Assembly (NCBI GenBank): GCA_963732415.1
Contig: CAVSZK010000004.1
Location: 186,001 to 250,000 of the forward strand
Direction of reading: 5' to 3'
Length of the DNA: 64,000 nucleotides
Origin: RPQJ01 sp963732415
Lineage (GTDB): Bacteria; Pseudomonadota; Gammaproteobacteria; Steroidobacterales; Steroidobacteraceae
This document shows, in pieces, positions 17,261-25,555 of this stretch; position 1 is the stretch's first letter; every line of letters starts with the position of its first letter. A program made the position numbers and the translations under genes. The notes under the pieces were generated by a model. The model saw only the letters and a program-made list of their open reading frames with translations. It had not been told where the DNA came from and ran no database searches.

Positions 17261-19110
17261 CGCACCCGGTTGTCGCCGACGTCACCGGACGAATCCGCGC
17301 TCGCAGCGAGCCGCAACGCCGGGACTATCTGGAGCGCATCGCGGCGCACGGCGCCCAGGGAACACGCCGTGCGCGGCTGTCCTGCGGCAACCTCGCCCAC
17401 GGGTTCGCCGCGAGCAGTGCCGCCGAGAAATCCGAGCTGGCGGCGGGCGTGCGACCGAACATCGGCATCGTCACCGCCTACAACGACATGTTGTCGGCTC
17501 ACCAGCCGCTGCAGGACTACCCGGGCATCATCAAGGCTGCCGCGCTGGCCGCGGGCGCAACCGCGCAGGTGGCAGGCGGCGTCCCGGCGATGTGCGACGG
17601 TGTCACCCAGGGCCGGGCCGGGATGGAGCTTTCGCTGTTCAGTCGCGACGTCATCGCGATGTCCACTGCGATCGCACTTTCGCACGACATGTTCGACGCG
17701 GCGCTCTGCCTCGGGGTCTGCGACAAGATCGTGCCGGGCCTGCTGATCGGCACGCTCACGTACGGACACCTGCCGGTACTGTTCGTGCCGGCCGGGCCGA
17801 TGACCTCCGGGCTGCCGAATGCCGAGAAGTCACGCATCCGCCAGCTCTACGCCCAAGGCAAGGTCGGCCGCCCGGAGCTGCTGAAAGCCGAGGCCGAGTC
17901 CTATCACGGGCCCGGCACCTGTACGTTCTACGGCACGGCCAACAGCAACCAGATGCTGATGGAGGTGATGGGCCTGCACCTGCCGGGCAGCGCTTTCGTC
18001 AATCCAGGCACGCCGTTGCGTCAGGCCCTTACGCAGGCTACTGCGAGGCGCGCCGCCGCGATCGCCGCGGCGGGTGGCGACTGCCGGCCCATGGGTCGCG
18101 TCGTCGACGAGTGCGCAATGGTCAACGCAATGGTGGGGCTGCTCGCTACCGGCGGCTCGACCAATCACACGATCCACCTGGTCGCGATCGCCGCTGCCGC
18201 GGGCATTGCGATCGACTGGCAGGATTTTTCGGACCTGTCGCGGATCACCCCGTCGCTCGCGCGGATATACCCGAACGGACAGGCCGACGTGAATCACTTC
18301 CATGCAGCCGGCGGCATGGGCTTCGTCGTGCGGGAACTGCTAGAGGCCGGGTTGCTGCACCCGGACGTCACGACCGTGTGCGGCGACGGTCTCGCGGCGT
18401 ACGCGCAGGAGCCATTCCTGGACGAGGGCCGCCTGCGTTGGCGCCCGGCCCCCGGGCAATCGCTGGACCCCGACGTCCTGCGCCCCGCGACGGATCCCTT
18501 CGCACCGGACGGCGGCATTCGCCTGCTGACCGGGAATCTCGGCCGCGCGGTCATCAAGGTGTCTGCCGTGAAAGCGCAGCACCGTGTCATCGAGGCGCCT
18601 GCCGCAGTCTTCGACAGCCAGGATGCGGTAGTGGCCGCGTTCAAGGCCGGCAGGCTGCATCGCGACGTGATCGTCGTCGTGCGGTACCAGGGGCCCCGGG
18701 CGAACGGCATGCCGGAGCTGCACCAGCTCACGCCGTCACTCGGCGTCCTGCTCGATCTTGGCCACAAGGTCGCGCTGGTTACCGATGGGCGCATGTCCGG
18801 TGCCTCGGGCAAGGTGCCTGCGGCTATCCACCTGTCGCCCGAGGCCGCCGCCGGTGGTCTTGTTTCGCGGCTGCGTGACGGTGACGTGCTGCGACTGGAT
18901 GCCGAGGCCGGGCGGCTCGAAGCGCTGCTCGATGTCCGCGAACTCCTTGCACGGGAACAACCGGCCGCGGTGCCGTCGGGCCACGACCTGGGATTTGGCC
19001 GTGAGCTGTTCGCGAACATGCGCGGCTCGGTGACCAGTGCAGAGCAGGGCGCCATGACGTTTGGTGGTTCCCTGTACACGCGGTCACCGGTGGTGGCCGC
19101 CGACTTCTGA
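17257..19110 (+). CDS. edd: 6-phosphogluconate dehydratase
   Basis: Dehydrates 6-phosphogluconate to 2-keto-3-deoxy-6-phosphogluconate, the first step unique to the Entner-Doudoroff pathway. It belongs to the IlvD/Edd [4Fe-4S] dehydratase family: NIGIVTAYNDMLSAHQP, GGVPAMCDGVTQG, the cluster region GVCDKIVPGLLIG and GRMSGASGKVPAAIH are present. The GTG at 17257 overlaps the zwf stop (GTGA) and gives 617 residues, the normal size; an upstream ATG at 17113 would run inside zwf. It is followed 13 bases later by eda. Confidence 0.96.
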   Translation: MTHPVVADVTGRIRARSEPQRRDYLERIAAHGAQGTRRARLSCGNLAHGFAASSAAEKSELAAGVRPNIGIVTAYNDMLSAHQPLQDYPGIIKAAALAAGATAQVAGGVPAMCDGVTQGRAGMELSLFSRDVIAMSTAIALSHDMFDAALCLGVCDKIVPGLLIGTLTYGHLPVLFVPAGPMTSGLPNAEKSRIRQLYAQGKVGRPELLKAEAESYHGPGTCTFYGTANSNQMLMEVMGLHLPGSAFVNPGTPLRQALTQATARRAAAIAAAGGDCRPMGRVVDECAMVNAMVGLLATGGSTNHTIHLVAIAAAAGIAIDWQDFSDLSRITPSLARIYPNGQADVNHFHAAGGMGFVVRELLEAGLLHPDVTTVCGDGLAAYAQEPFLDEGRLRWRPAPGQSLDPDVLRPATDPFAPDGGIRLLTGNLGRAVIKVSAVKAQHRVIEAPAAVFDSQDAVVAAFKAGRLHRDVIVVVRYQGPRANGMPELHQLTPSLGVLLDLGHKVALVTDGRMSGASGKVPAAIHLSPEAAAGGLVSRLRDGDVLRLDAEAGRLEALLDVRELLAREQPAAVPSGHDLGFGRELFANMRGSVTSAEQGAMTFGGSLYTRSPVVAADF

Positions 19111-19123
19111 AGGACTGAGTCCC

Positions 19124-19759
19124 ATGCTGATCGAAATACTGCGACGTTATCGCTTGCTGCCGGTGCTGGTGATCGACAATGCAGACGACGCGGTTCCGCT
19201 GGCCATCGCCTTGCGTGATGCCGGTATCGGCTGTGTGGAAGTGACGCTACGGCGACCCGGCGCGATCGACGCGATCCGGAACATCCTCGCCGAAGTCGAC
19301 GGCGTATCGGTCGGCGCAGGCACGGTCACGACGCCGGAGCAGCTTGATCAGCTGCATAGCCTGGGCGCAGCCTTCGCGGTCAGCCCCGGCACGAACGCGG
19401 TGCTCGTGCGCAAGGCGCAGGAACTGGGACTTCCATACCTTCCCGGGGTGATCACGCCTTCCGAGCTGATGACTGGCCTCGAGCTGGGTGTCGAGGTGTT
19501 CAAGTTTTTCCCGGCCGGCGCTTTCGGCGGCATCGGGGCGCTGCGCGCCTATGGCGATGTCTTTTCGAACGTGCAGTTCTGTCCAACGGGCGGGATCGGC
19601 CCGGACAACGCCGCCGATTACCTCGCGCTTCCAAACGTAGCCGCCGTGGGAAGTTCCTGGCTGGCGCCCGCCGACCTGGTGAAGGCCCGGGACTGGCGCG
19701 CGATCGGCGAGCGCGCAGCAGTGCTGCTTTCGCGACTCGCGCCCATCACCGGCGGCTGA
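19124..19759 (+). CDS. eda: KDPG aldolase (2-dehydro-3-deoxy-6-phosphogluconate aldolase)
   Basis: Cleaves KDPG to pyruvate and glyceraldehyde-3-phosphate. The class I aldolase residues are visible: Glu39 in CVEVTLR and the Schiff-base Lys127 in VFKFFPA, with the phosphate site around CPTGGI. The ATG at 19124 gives 211 residues, the usual length, and lies 13 bases after the edd stop; the open frame extends upstream to 19061 inside edd. It is the last gene of the eight-gene operon. No clear terminator was found after it. Confidence 0.96.
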   Translation: MLIEILRRYRLLPVLVIDNADDAVPLAIALRDAGIGCVEVTLRRPGAIDAIRNILAEVDGVSVGAGTVTTPEQLDQLHSLGAAFAVSPGTNAVLVRKAQELGLPYLPGVITPSELMTGLELGVEVFKFFPAGAFGGIGALRAYGDVFSNVQFCPTGGIGPDNAADYLALPNVAAVGSSWLAPADLVKARDWRAIGERAAVLLSRLAPITGG

Positions 19760-19883
19760 ACGCCAGGGCGCATTCGGGCCGGACTCCGCACTGGTTCGCC
19801 GCCCCGAAACGGCCTGCCGACGCGCAGTAAAGTCGTCGCGCGAAGTTGCCGCTTTGCAGCAAAATTCCCGGCAGCCATTTGAT

Positions 19884-19912
19884 TGACACCGGCAAGACAA
19901 GCTGTGTAAATT
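19884..19912 (+). promoter_or_regulatory. Sigma-70 promoter of the multi-module lipoprotein gene
   Basis: TTGACA at 19884-19889, a 17-base spacer, then TAAATT at 19907-19912. This is the best promoter in the window. The operator begins 8 bases after the -10, and the ATTGACACC-GGC flank resembles the 8.86 kb promoter, so the two promoters look like copies of one control element. Confidence 0.75.
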
Positions 19913-19919
19913 CAGCTTT

Positions 19920-19931
19920 GAAAGCGCTTTC
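19920..19931 (+). promoter_or_regulatory. LacI-family operator, perfect palindrome
   Basis: GAAAGCGCTTTC, identical to 8898-8909, located over the expected transcription start about 83 bases before the 20014 ATG. It links this surface lipoprotein gene to the glucan regulon. Confidence 0.8.
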
Positions 19932-20013
19932 GGGAAGAGGGGGTCCCGCACCGGCGTCGTAAGAGACGCACTCCCTTTCCGTTGCATCGAACACCGTATT
20001 CGGAGGCACGCCG

Positions 20014-23000
20014 ATGGGATTCTTCAAGCAATTGACCCTGCTCGCTCTGACGATCGGCCTGGGCCTCAATCTTGCCGGGTGCCAGCCATCCGACTCGAAG
20101 GCAAAGAAGCAACCTTCGCTCACGTCTATCAGTGTCTCGCCAGCATCGGCGACCGTGATGCTGAGTAGCACACAAGCGCTCAGGGTCATCGCTACATTCA
20201 GTAACAATTCGACCCTCGACGTGACCTCGGCGTCGTCGTTCTCCGTGACTTCATCGTCGCCCGCGGGTGTCGTGCTGGTCAGCTCCGCGGGCGTGGTTAC
20301 CGCGGCGAAGGCCGGAACCGCGACGATCACTGCCACGTACTCGGCGCTCGGGATCACACAGACCGCAGCAGCAACCGTCACAGTCCCCTCGGCGACACTG
20401 GTGTCCATTGCCGTGACGCCGACGGCGCCTACGGTGGCACCCGGCGCGACACAGCCACTGACGGTCACCGGGACTTATAACGAGGGCTCGAGGGCGGTCA
20501 TTGCAACTGGATTGACGTTCGTGTCCTCCGATACGTCGGTCGCGACGGTCGGTGCAGCAGGAGTGGTGGCCGGAGTCGCCGAGGGAACGGCGACGATCAC
20601 CACGACGGAATCGAATTCGGGGAGGTCAACAACCACGCTGGTTACGGTCAGCCTCAGCGGTGGCGGCGGCGGTTGCGGGACTACCGAGCCCACCTGCGCG
20701 CCTGCGACAGTGATTCCCGCCGACAACGTGATGATCTACAGCGACGCCGAGTCGATTGCCGGATTCGACTCCTGTCCCAACTGGGGCCAGGCGACCATAT
20801 GCCACGGTGAGGTGACGATCGCCGGCAACAAGTCACTGTGGTATTCGGCGCTGAACTACCAGGGCCTCGACTGGTCGTCCAATCCGGTCAACGTGTCCTC
20901 CAGGGCGAAGCTGCACATCGACTTCTGGACACCGGACCTGGAGAGCGTGAAGGTGTCGATAATCGGGGGCGGCAAGGAGAACGCTGTTACCCAGGTGCTG
21001 ACCACAGGAAGCTGGAACAGCGTCGACATCGACCTGAGCGAATACACCGTGCCCGACCTGTCGGTGATCGCCCAGATCAAGCTGGAGTCAGCCGTGCCCG
21101 GCACGCTCTACGTCGACAACATCTATTTCTGGGGCACCGCCGGCGGTGGTGGCGGTGGCGGCACGGTGATCGTTTCGTTCGACGAGATCCCGCCGCCCAA
21201 GCTGACCGACTTCGGCGTCAACGGCGCACCGCCGGTCATCGCCAACGATCCGGCCGGCGGCGCGAACCAGGTGCTCAAGGTGTTCAAGTACGCCTCGCCG
21301 CCGCCAGGCTCCGAGCAATGGGCCGGCGTGACGGTCTCGACCCAGACCGTCCCGCTTGACTCGATCCCGGCGATTCCCTTCACCGCGACCGACACGAAGA
21401 TGACGGTACGGGCTTACAGCCCAGCGGTCGGCGTGCGCGTGCGGCTGAAGGTCGAAGACGCATCCAACCCAGGCATCTCGTGCGAAACGGATGCGATCAC
21501 CACCACCGGAGGTGCGTGGGAAACGCTGACGTTCGACTTCGCCAACCCGGGCCTCAGCCCGCCGGTTGGCGGCGGGCCGACTTCGCCACTGGACCCGTCC
21601 AAGACCTACAACAAGGTCTCGATCTTCTCCGACTTCGGCATCGGCAATGGCGGCTCGGCACCCCTGCCTGAGGACCGCGTGTACTACTACGATGACATCA
21701 CCTTCCTGGGCGGCGGTGGTGGCGGCGGTGGTGGTGGAACTGCGCCAACCGATGCGCCGGCGACGGTCATTCCGGCAGGCTCGGTGACGATCTACAGCGA
21801 TGCCGCGACGATCGCGAATTTCGATCCATTCCCGAACTGGGGCCAGAGTCCGCCTGTCACGTTCAGCGAACCGACGATTGCGGCCAACAAGTTGCTGCAG
21901 TACGGCTGGGCTGGACCGGGCGGCCTGTACCAGGGCCTCGACTGGAGCGCCAATCCGGTCAACGTGTCTGCCAAAGGCAAGCTGCATATTGATTTCTGGT
22001 CGCCGGACATCACCAGCGTGAAGGTGTCGATCATCGGGGGCGGCCAGGAGAATGCCGTTACCCAGGTGTTGACCACAGGAAGCTGGAACAGCGTCGACAT
22101 CGACCTGAGCGCCTACACGGCGCCCGACCTGTCGGCCATCATCCAGATCAAGCTCGAGCCTGCTACCGCGGGCACCCTGTACGTCGACAACATCTACTTC
22201 TGGGGCACTGCAGCCGGCGCGAGCTGCGGCACGACGGAGCCGACTTGCGCACCGACTACGGCGATCCCGGCGGGTTCGGTGACGATCTACAGCGATGCCG
22301 CGACGATCGCGAACTTCGATCCATTCCCGAACTGGGGTCAGAGTCCGCCCGTCACGTTCAGCGAACCTACGATCGCGGCCAATAAGTCGCTGCAGTATGG
22401 CTGGGCTGGGCCGGGTGGCCTGTACCAGGGCCTCGACTGGAACGCCAATCCGGTCGACGTATCGACCAAAGGCACGCTTCACATAGACTTCTGGACGCCC
22501 GACCTGGCGAGCGTGAAGGTGTCGATCATTTCGGCCGGCAAGGAGAACGCCGTTACCCAGGCGCTGACCACCGGCAGCTGGAACAGCATCGACATCGATC
22601 TCAGCAACTACCCGGTGCCGGACAAGACGGCCATCATCCAGATCAAGCTCGAGCCTGCTACCGCGGGCACGCTGTACGTCGACAACATCTACTTCTGGGG
22701 CACGGCCGGCGGCGGTGGCGGCGGCGGTGCGTGCACTGAGATGGGATGTGCCGGTCCGGTCGCGATTCCGGTCGCCACGACCAATGACGTGTTTGGATTC
22801 ATCAAGGTCGGTGACGGCATCTTCGCCCAGGACTACATCGGTGCGCTCGAAGGCAACGGCAACCATGGCGGGTGGACAGGCGCGGCGACGATCGGCGCGG
22901 CCAGCGGCGGTGAGATCGGCTATTACAACGACCCGTTGATGAGCAGCTCAGGCCAGAAGATCGACGAAGGCGGATGGGTTGCGGGCACGATCGACAATGC

Positions 23001-23508
23001 GGGCGGCGTGCCCAGTTTCTTCCGTTACTTTGTCTTCACCGCGCCCGGCTCGACCTTCGCCGCGTCCTACATGGGCCTGTACGCGAACTCGCCGACCAAC
23101 GGCACCGTGGACGTCAGCGGATACGCCAGCATCAAGTTCAAGTTGTGGGGCCCGGCGGAGATGTATGAAAAGCCAGGTTTCGATCCGGTCATCGAGATAA
23201 CTCTCGCGGGGCCGGCGGTCGCGGGTTGCGCCGCAACTGGCTCCCGCGGAACCGAGATCTCGACGACATTCACGGCGAACCAGAAGATCGGTGCCGGCTC
23301 TTCCTACAAGCTCGCGCTGGCCGGCTGGACGGTGAAAGGTGTCTGCGGTACCGACACGGCCGGTACGGCCGTGGCCGCGGTACTCAGCCATCTCGCAAGG
23401 GTGGCTGTGACCGTGCCGGGATCCAGCTTTAACTTCACCAATGCCAGTGCGCCCGGACAGTACCCGACGGGCGTGAACCTCGGTCCGGTGGCTTTCACCA
23501 ACAACTGA
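20014..23508 (+). CDS. Large multi-module surface lipoprotein with Ig-like and repeated carbohydrate-binding-like domains
   Basis: A 1164-residue protein with lipobox NLAGC (Cys23). Two bacterial Ig-like (BIG_2) domains occupy about residues 35-215. Three related modules of about 145 residues follow, at roughly 233-376, 585-732 and 749-897. Each starts VxIYSDA, contains NWGQ and LHIDFW, and ends LYVDNIYFWG. A distinct module lies at 386-565 (ending YYYDDITFLG) and a unique domain at 907-1164. Poly-Gly linkers separate several of them. No catalytic motif is seen. The module pattern resembles non-catalytic domains found on laminarinases, so it probably captures beta-glucan at the cell surface. 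An operator and strong promoter precede it; a terminator follows. Confidence 0.85.
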   Translation: MGFFKQLTLLALTIGLGLNLAGCQPSDSKAKKQPSLTSISVSPASATVMLSSTQALRVIATFSNNSTLDVTSASSFSVTSSSPAGVVLVSSAGVVTAAKAGTATITATYSALGITQTAAATVTVPSATLVSIAVTPTAPTVAPGATQPLTVTGTYNEGSRAVIATGLTFVSSDTSVATVGAAGVVAGVAEGTATITTTESNSGRSTTTLVTVSLSGGGGGCGTTEPTCAPATVIPADNVMIYSDAESIAGFDSCPNWGQATICHGEVTIAGNKSLWYSALNYQGLDWSSNPVNVSSRAKLHIDFWTPDLESVKVSIIGGGKENAVTQVLTTGSWNSVDIDLSEYTVPDLSVIAQIKLESAVPGTLYVDNIYFWGTAGGGGGGGTVIVSFDEIPPPKLTDFGVNGAPPVIANDPAGGANQVLKVFKYASPPPGSEQWAGVTVSTQTVPLDSIPAIPFTATDTKMTVRAYSPAVGVRVRLKVEDASNPGISCETDAITTTGGAWETLTFDFANPGLSPPVGGGPTSPLDPSKTYNKVSIFSDFGIGNGGSAPLPEDRVYYYDDITFLGGGGGGGGGGTAPTDAPATVIPAGSVTIYSDAATIANFDPFPNWGQSPPVTFSEPTIAANKLLQYGWAGPGGLYQGLDWSANPVNVSAKGKLHIDFWSPDITSVKVSIIGGGQENAVTQVLTTGSWNSVDIDLSAYTAPDLSAIIQIKLEPATAGTLYVDNIYFWGTAAGASCGTTEPTCAPTTAIPAGSVTIYSDAATIANFDPFPNWGQSPPVTFSEPTIAANKSLQYGWAGPGGLYQGLDWNANPVDVSTKGTLHIDFWTPDLASVKVSIISAGKENAVTQALTTGSWNSIDIDLSNYPVPDKTAIIQIKLEPATAGTLYVDNIYFWGTAGGGGGGGACTEMGCAGPVAIPVATTNDVFGFIKVGDGIFAQDYIGALEGNGNHGGWTGAATIGAASGGEIGYYNDPLMSSSGQKIDEGGWVAGTIDNAGGVPSFFRYFVFTAPGSTFAASYMGLYANSPTNGTVDVSGYASIKFKLWGPAEMYEKPGFDPVIEITLAGPAVAGCAATGSRGTEISTTFTANQKIGAGSSYKLALAGWTVKGVCGTDTAGTAVAAVLSHLARVAVTVPGSSFNFTNASAPGQYPTGVNLGPVAFTNN
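21781..22704 (+). repeat. Intragenic tandem module duplication, about 495-base period
   Basis: The stretch starting TCGGTGACGATCTACAGCG at 21781 recurs at 22276, and the two copies stay nearly identical to their NIYFWG ends near 22200 and 22695. A third, more diverged copy begins near 20722. The near-identity at DNA level points to recent duplication or gene conversion inside the lipoprotein gene. Short GGN-rich linkers flank the modules at about 21141, 21711 and 22708. Confidence 0.85.
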
Positions 23509-23530
23509 CCCGCGTCTTCGGCGCGCACTA

Positions 23531-23563
23531 AAGGGGCCGCCCAGTGGGCGGCCCCTTTTTTTG
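23531..23563 (+). terminator. Rho-independent terminator
   Basis: GGGGCCGCCC and GGGCGGCCCC form a perfect 10-bp stem with a 3-base loop, followed by at least seven T. It lies 22 bases after the lipoprotein stop and ahead of the convergent GH30 gene. Confidence 0.92.
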
Positions 23564-23577
23564 TGTAGCGCGCGGCC

Positions 23578-24909
23578 TCAGGCGAGGTAAGTTGCGATCG
23601 AGCGTGGCGGCAGTTCCGTCGCAGTTATCATCTCGTCGATCTGCAACTCGAAGCGCAGTGGCCACTCGGTGCGGTTCATGACGACGGTGGCGACCGAGCC
23701 GTCGGGATTGATGAACGCGGCGGTCTCCAGGTCCTGCTGTCCGGTAGTACACAACACGCGCTGGGCGCCCGGCTTCACGAACCGGGTGAAGTGCCCGATG
23801 TAGAAGTAGGAACTCTGCAGCGAGAACGCGTCGGTCGAGCTGTCCGCCAGGATCGGCGCGCTGCAGAAGTTACCAACATGGTTGGGTCCGCCCTGGCCGT
23901 CCAGCAGCAGGTTCCAGTCGATCCAGCCCACCGTCCAGCGGTTGAGGTCATTGATCATCGAGCGTGCGTAGCGCTCACCGAGGTCCCAGGAACCGTGATG
24001 CGGGCCGCCCTCCTGGCAGCCCTCGGTGAAGAGCAGCTGCTTGTCCGGCCACGCGTCGTGGACCTGCTGCACGTGGTCGAAGCAGTCTTCGCCGTACCAG
24101 TGGAATCCCGTGCCCCAGACATAGCGCGCCGCATCCGGGTCCGAGTACACGGTGCGCGCACGCTCGACCATCAGGTCGCGGTTGTGGTCCCAGATGACGA
24201 TCCTGACGTGGCCGAGGCCTGCCGCCTCGAGCTCAGGGCCCAGGAAGTCGCGCACGAAGTCGCGTTCCTCCTCGGCCGAATAAATGCACGAGTCCCAGCT
24301 CTGCGTGGCCGCCGGCTCGTTCTGCACCGAGATGCCCCAGATGGGCACGCCCTCGGCCTCGTAAGCCTCGATGAATCGCGCATAGCAGCGTGCCCAGGCG
24401 CCGCGGCATTCAGGGCGCAGCATGCCGCCACGGTTCATCTGGCCGCTCGTCTTCATCCACGCCGGCGGGCTCCACGGCGACGCGAGCAGCTTGATCGGAC
24501 GGCCGGCGACGTGTTGCGCCGACTTGATGAAGGGCAGCAGTGCCTGTCGGTCACGGGCGATGCTGAAGCTCTCGAGCGCCATGTCGTCCGGCATCTCGAC
24601 GTGTGCGTAGTTGCCCAGCGCGAAGTCGCAGCTGCCCATGTGCACTCGGCACAATGAATAGCCGTGACCGCGGTCCGTGTCGAAGTACGCCTCGAGCAGT
24701 TGATGGCGCCGCTGGTCGCCGAGGGCCAGCCAGTTCACGGCTGCGGCCTCCGTGAACGCGCCGCCGAATCCCTCGATCACCTGGAAACGTCTTTCGGTAT
24801 CCACCGATATAGTGGGCAGGTCGGGCCCGCCGGCATCGGGCCCGGGTGCGCGCTGCTCGGCCAGCCGGGCATCACTATCACGAGCAGTCAGGAACCAGCG
24901 GGTCGTCAT
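23578..24909 (-). CDS. GH30-family glycosidase (subfamily-1-like), no signal peptide
   Basis: A 443-residue GH30 enzyme. Family landmarks are IEGFGGAFTEAAA, LLASPWSPPAWMK, the acid/base Glu in VQNEPAA and the nucleophile Glu in LLFTEGCQEGG, with a C-terminal beta domain ending LPPRSIATYLA. The ATG at 24909 is preferred because homology begins soon after it; an in-frame start at 25041 would add 44 unrelated residues. No hydrophobic leader is seen. GH30 members act on beta-1,6-glucan, glucosylceramide or beta-glucosides; next to a laminarin locus, removal of beta-1,6 branches is an attractive inference. It lacks the LacI operator found at the other units. Confidence 0.88.
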   Translation of the reverse strand: MTTRWFLTARDSDARLAEQRAPGPDAGGPDLPTISVDTERRFQVIEGFGGAFTEAAAVNWLALGDQRRHQLLEAYFDTDRGHGYSLCRVHMGSCDFALGNYAHVEMPDDMALESFSIARDRQALLPFIKSAQHVAGRPIKLLASPWSPPAWMKTSGQMNRGGMLRPECRGAWARCYARFIEAYEAEGVPIWGISVQNEPAATQSWDSCIYSAEEERDFVRDFLGPELEAAGLGHVRIVIWDHNRDLMVERARTVYSDPDAARYVWGTGFHWYGEDCFDHVQQVHDAWPDKQLLFTEGCQEGGPHHGSWDLGERYARSMINDLNRWTVGWIDWNLLLDGQGGPNHVGNFCSAPILADSSTDAFSLQSSYFYIGHFTRFVKPGAQRVLCTTGQQDLETAAFINPDGSVATVVMNRTEWPLRFELQIDEMITATELPPRSIATYLA

Positions 24910-25055
24910 GTCGGATTCACGTGTGATGGCAACGGATAGTGATGAACTCCAGCCAGCGCCCTTGGTGCAATCGACATCATGGAACCGTAGGATACGGGAC
25001 ACACGTCCGTCCGGGCAGACAACCAGGGGACCCTGTCGCATTCCGGAGGATCATG

Positions 25056-25523
25056 ATGGCTACTGCCCGATCGACGCCGAAGCGTGCGTTCTACGGCTTC
25101 ACTCTCGCTATCGCCATGTTGGTGACACAGGCCAGCCAGGCCGCGGCGCCGCAGGACGCCATCCTTGGCACATGGCTCACCGAGGGCGGCGAATCGAGAG
25201 TGGACGTCGTGGCGGGCAAGGCTGCCGATGGCAGCATCGGATACTCGGGCAAGGTGACCTGGCTGAAAGATCCCACGCGTGATGGCGAGCCGGTGCACGA
25301 CGGCAAGAACGACAAGGTCGCGCTGCGCGATCGGCCCATCCTCGGGCTCGAGATCCTGTCCGGATTCCGGTTCACTGGCCCGGCGACGTGGTCCGGTGGG
25401 GAGCTCTACGCCCCGCGCAACGGCAAGAGCTTCCCGGCTGTCCTGACGCTCACGCCGGATGGCCGGCTCGAAGTGAAGGTCAGCGCCGGTATCGTGACAA
25501 AGACCGAGTACTGGACGCGCTGA
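25056..25523 (+). CDS. DUF2147 family exported protein
   Basis: A small protein (155 residues) with a signal peptide (FYGFTLAIAMLVTQASQAAA) and the DUF2147 pattern ILGTWLTEGGESRVDV, then YSGKVTWLKDP, LGLEILSGFRF and a final TKTEYWTR. The family is thought to form a small lipocalin-like beta-barrel in the envelope; its function is unknown. GGAGGA lies 5 bases before the second of two adjacent ATGs (25053, 25056), which decides the start. It is divergent from the GH30 gene. Confidence 0.85.
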   Translation: MATARSTPKRAFYGFTLAIAMLVTQASQAAAPQDAILGTWLTEGGESRVDVVAGKAADGSIGYSGKVTWLKDPTRDGEPVHDGKNDKVALRDRPILGLEILSGFRFTGPATWSGGELYAPRNGKSFPAVLTLTPDGRLEVKVSAGIVTKTEYWTR

Positions 25524-25555
25524 GTTTCGGCGGGCAAAGCAGCCGGGAATCCGGC

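Noticed and set aside
21711..21739. GGN-rich tracts (also near 21141 and 22708) as a microsatellite or CRISPR-like repeat
   Set aside because: They are short poly-Gly linkers in frame within one gene, without spacers or regular repeat units.
21088..22866. A 592-codon minus-strand frame with internal repeats
   Set aside because: The repeats merely mirror the duplicated modules of the plus-strand lipoprotein gene.
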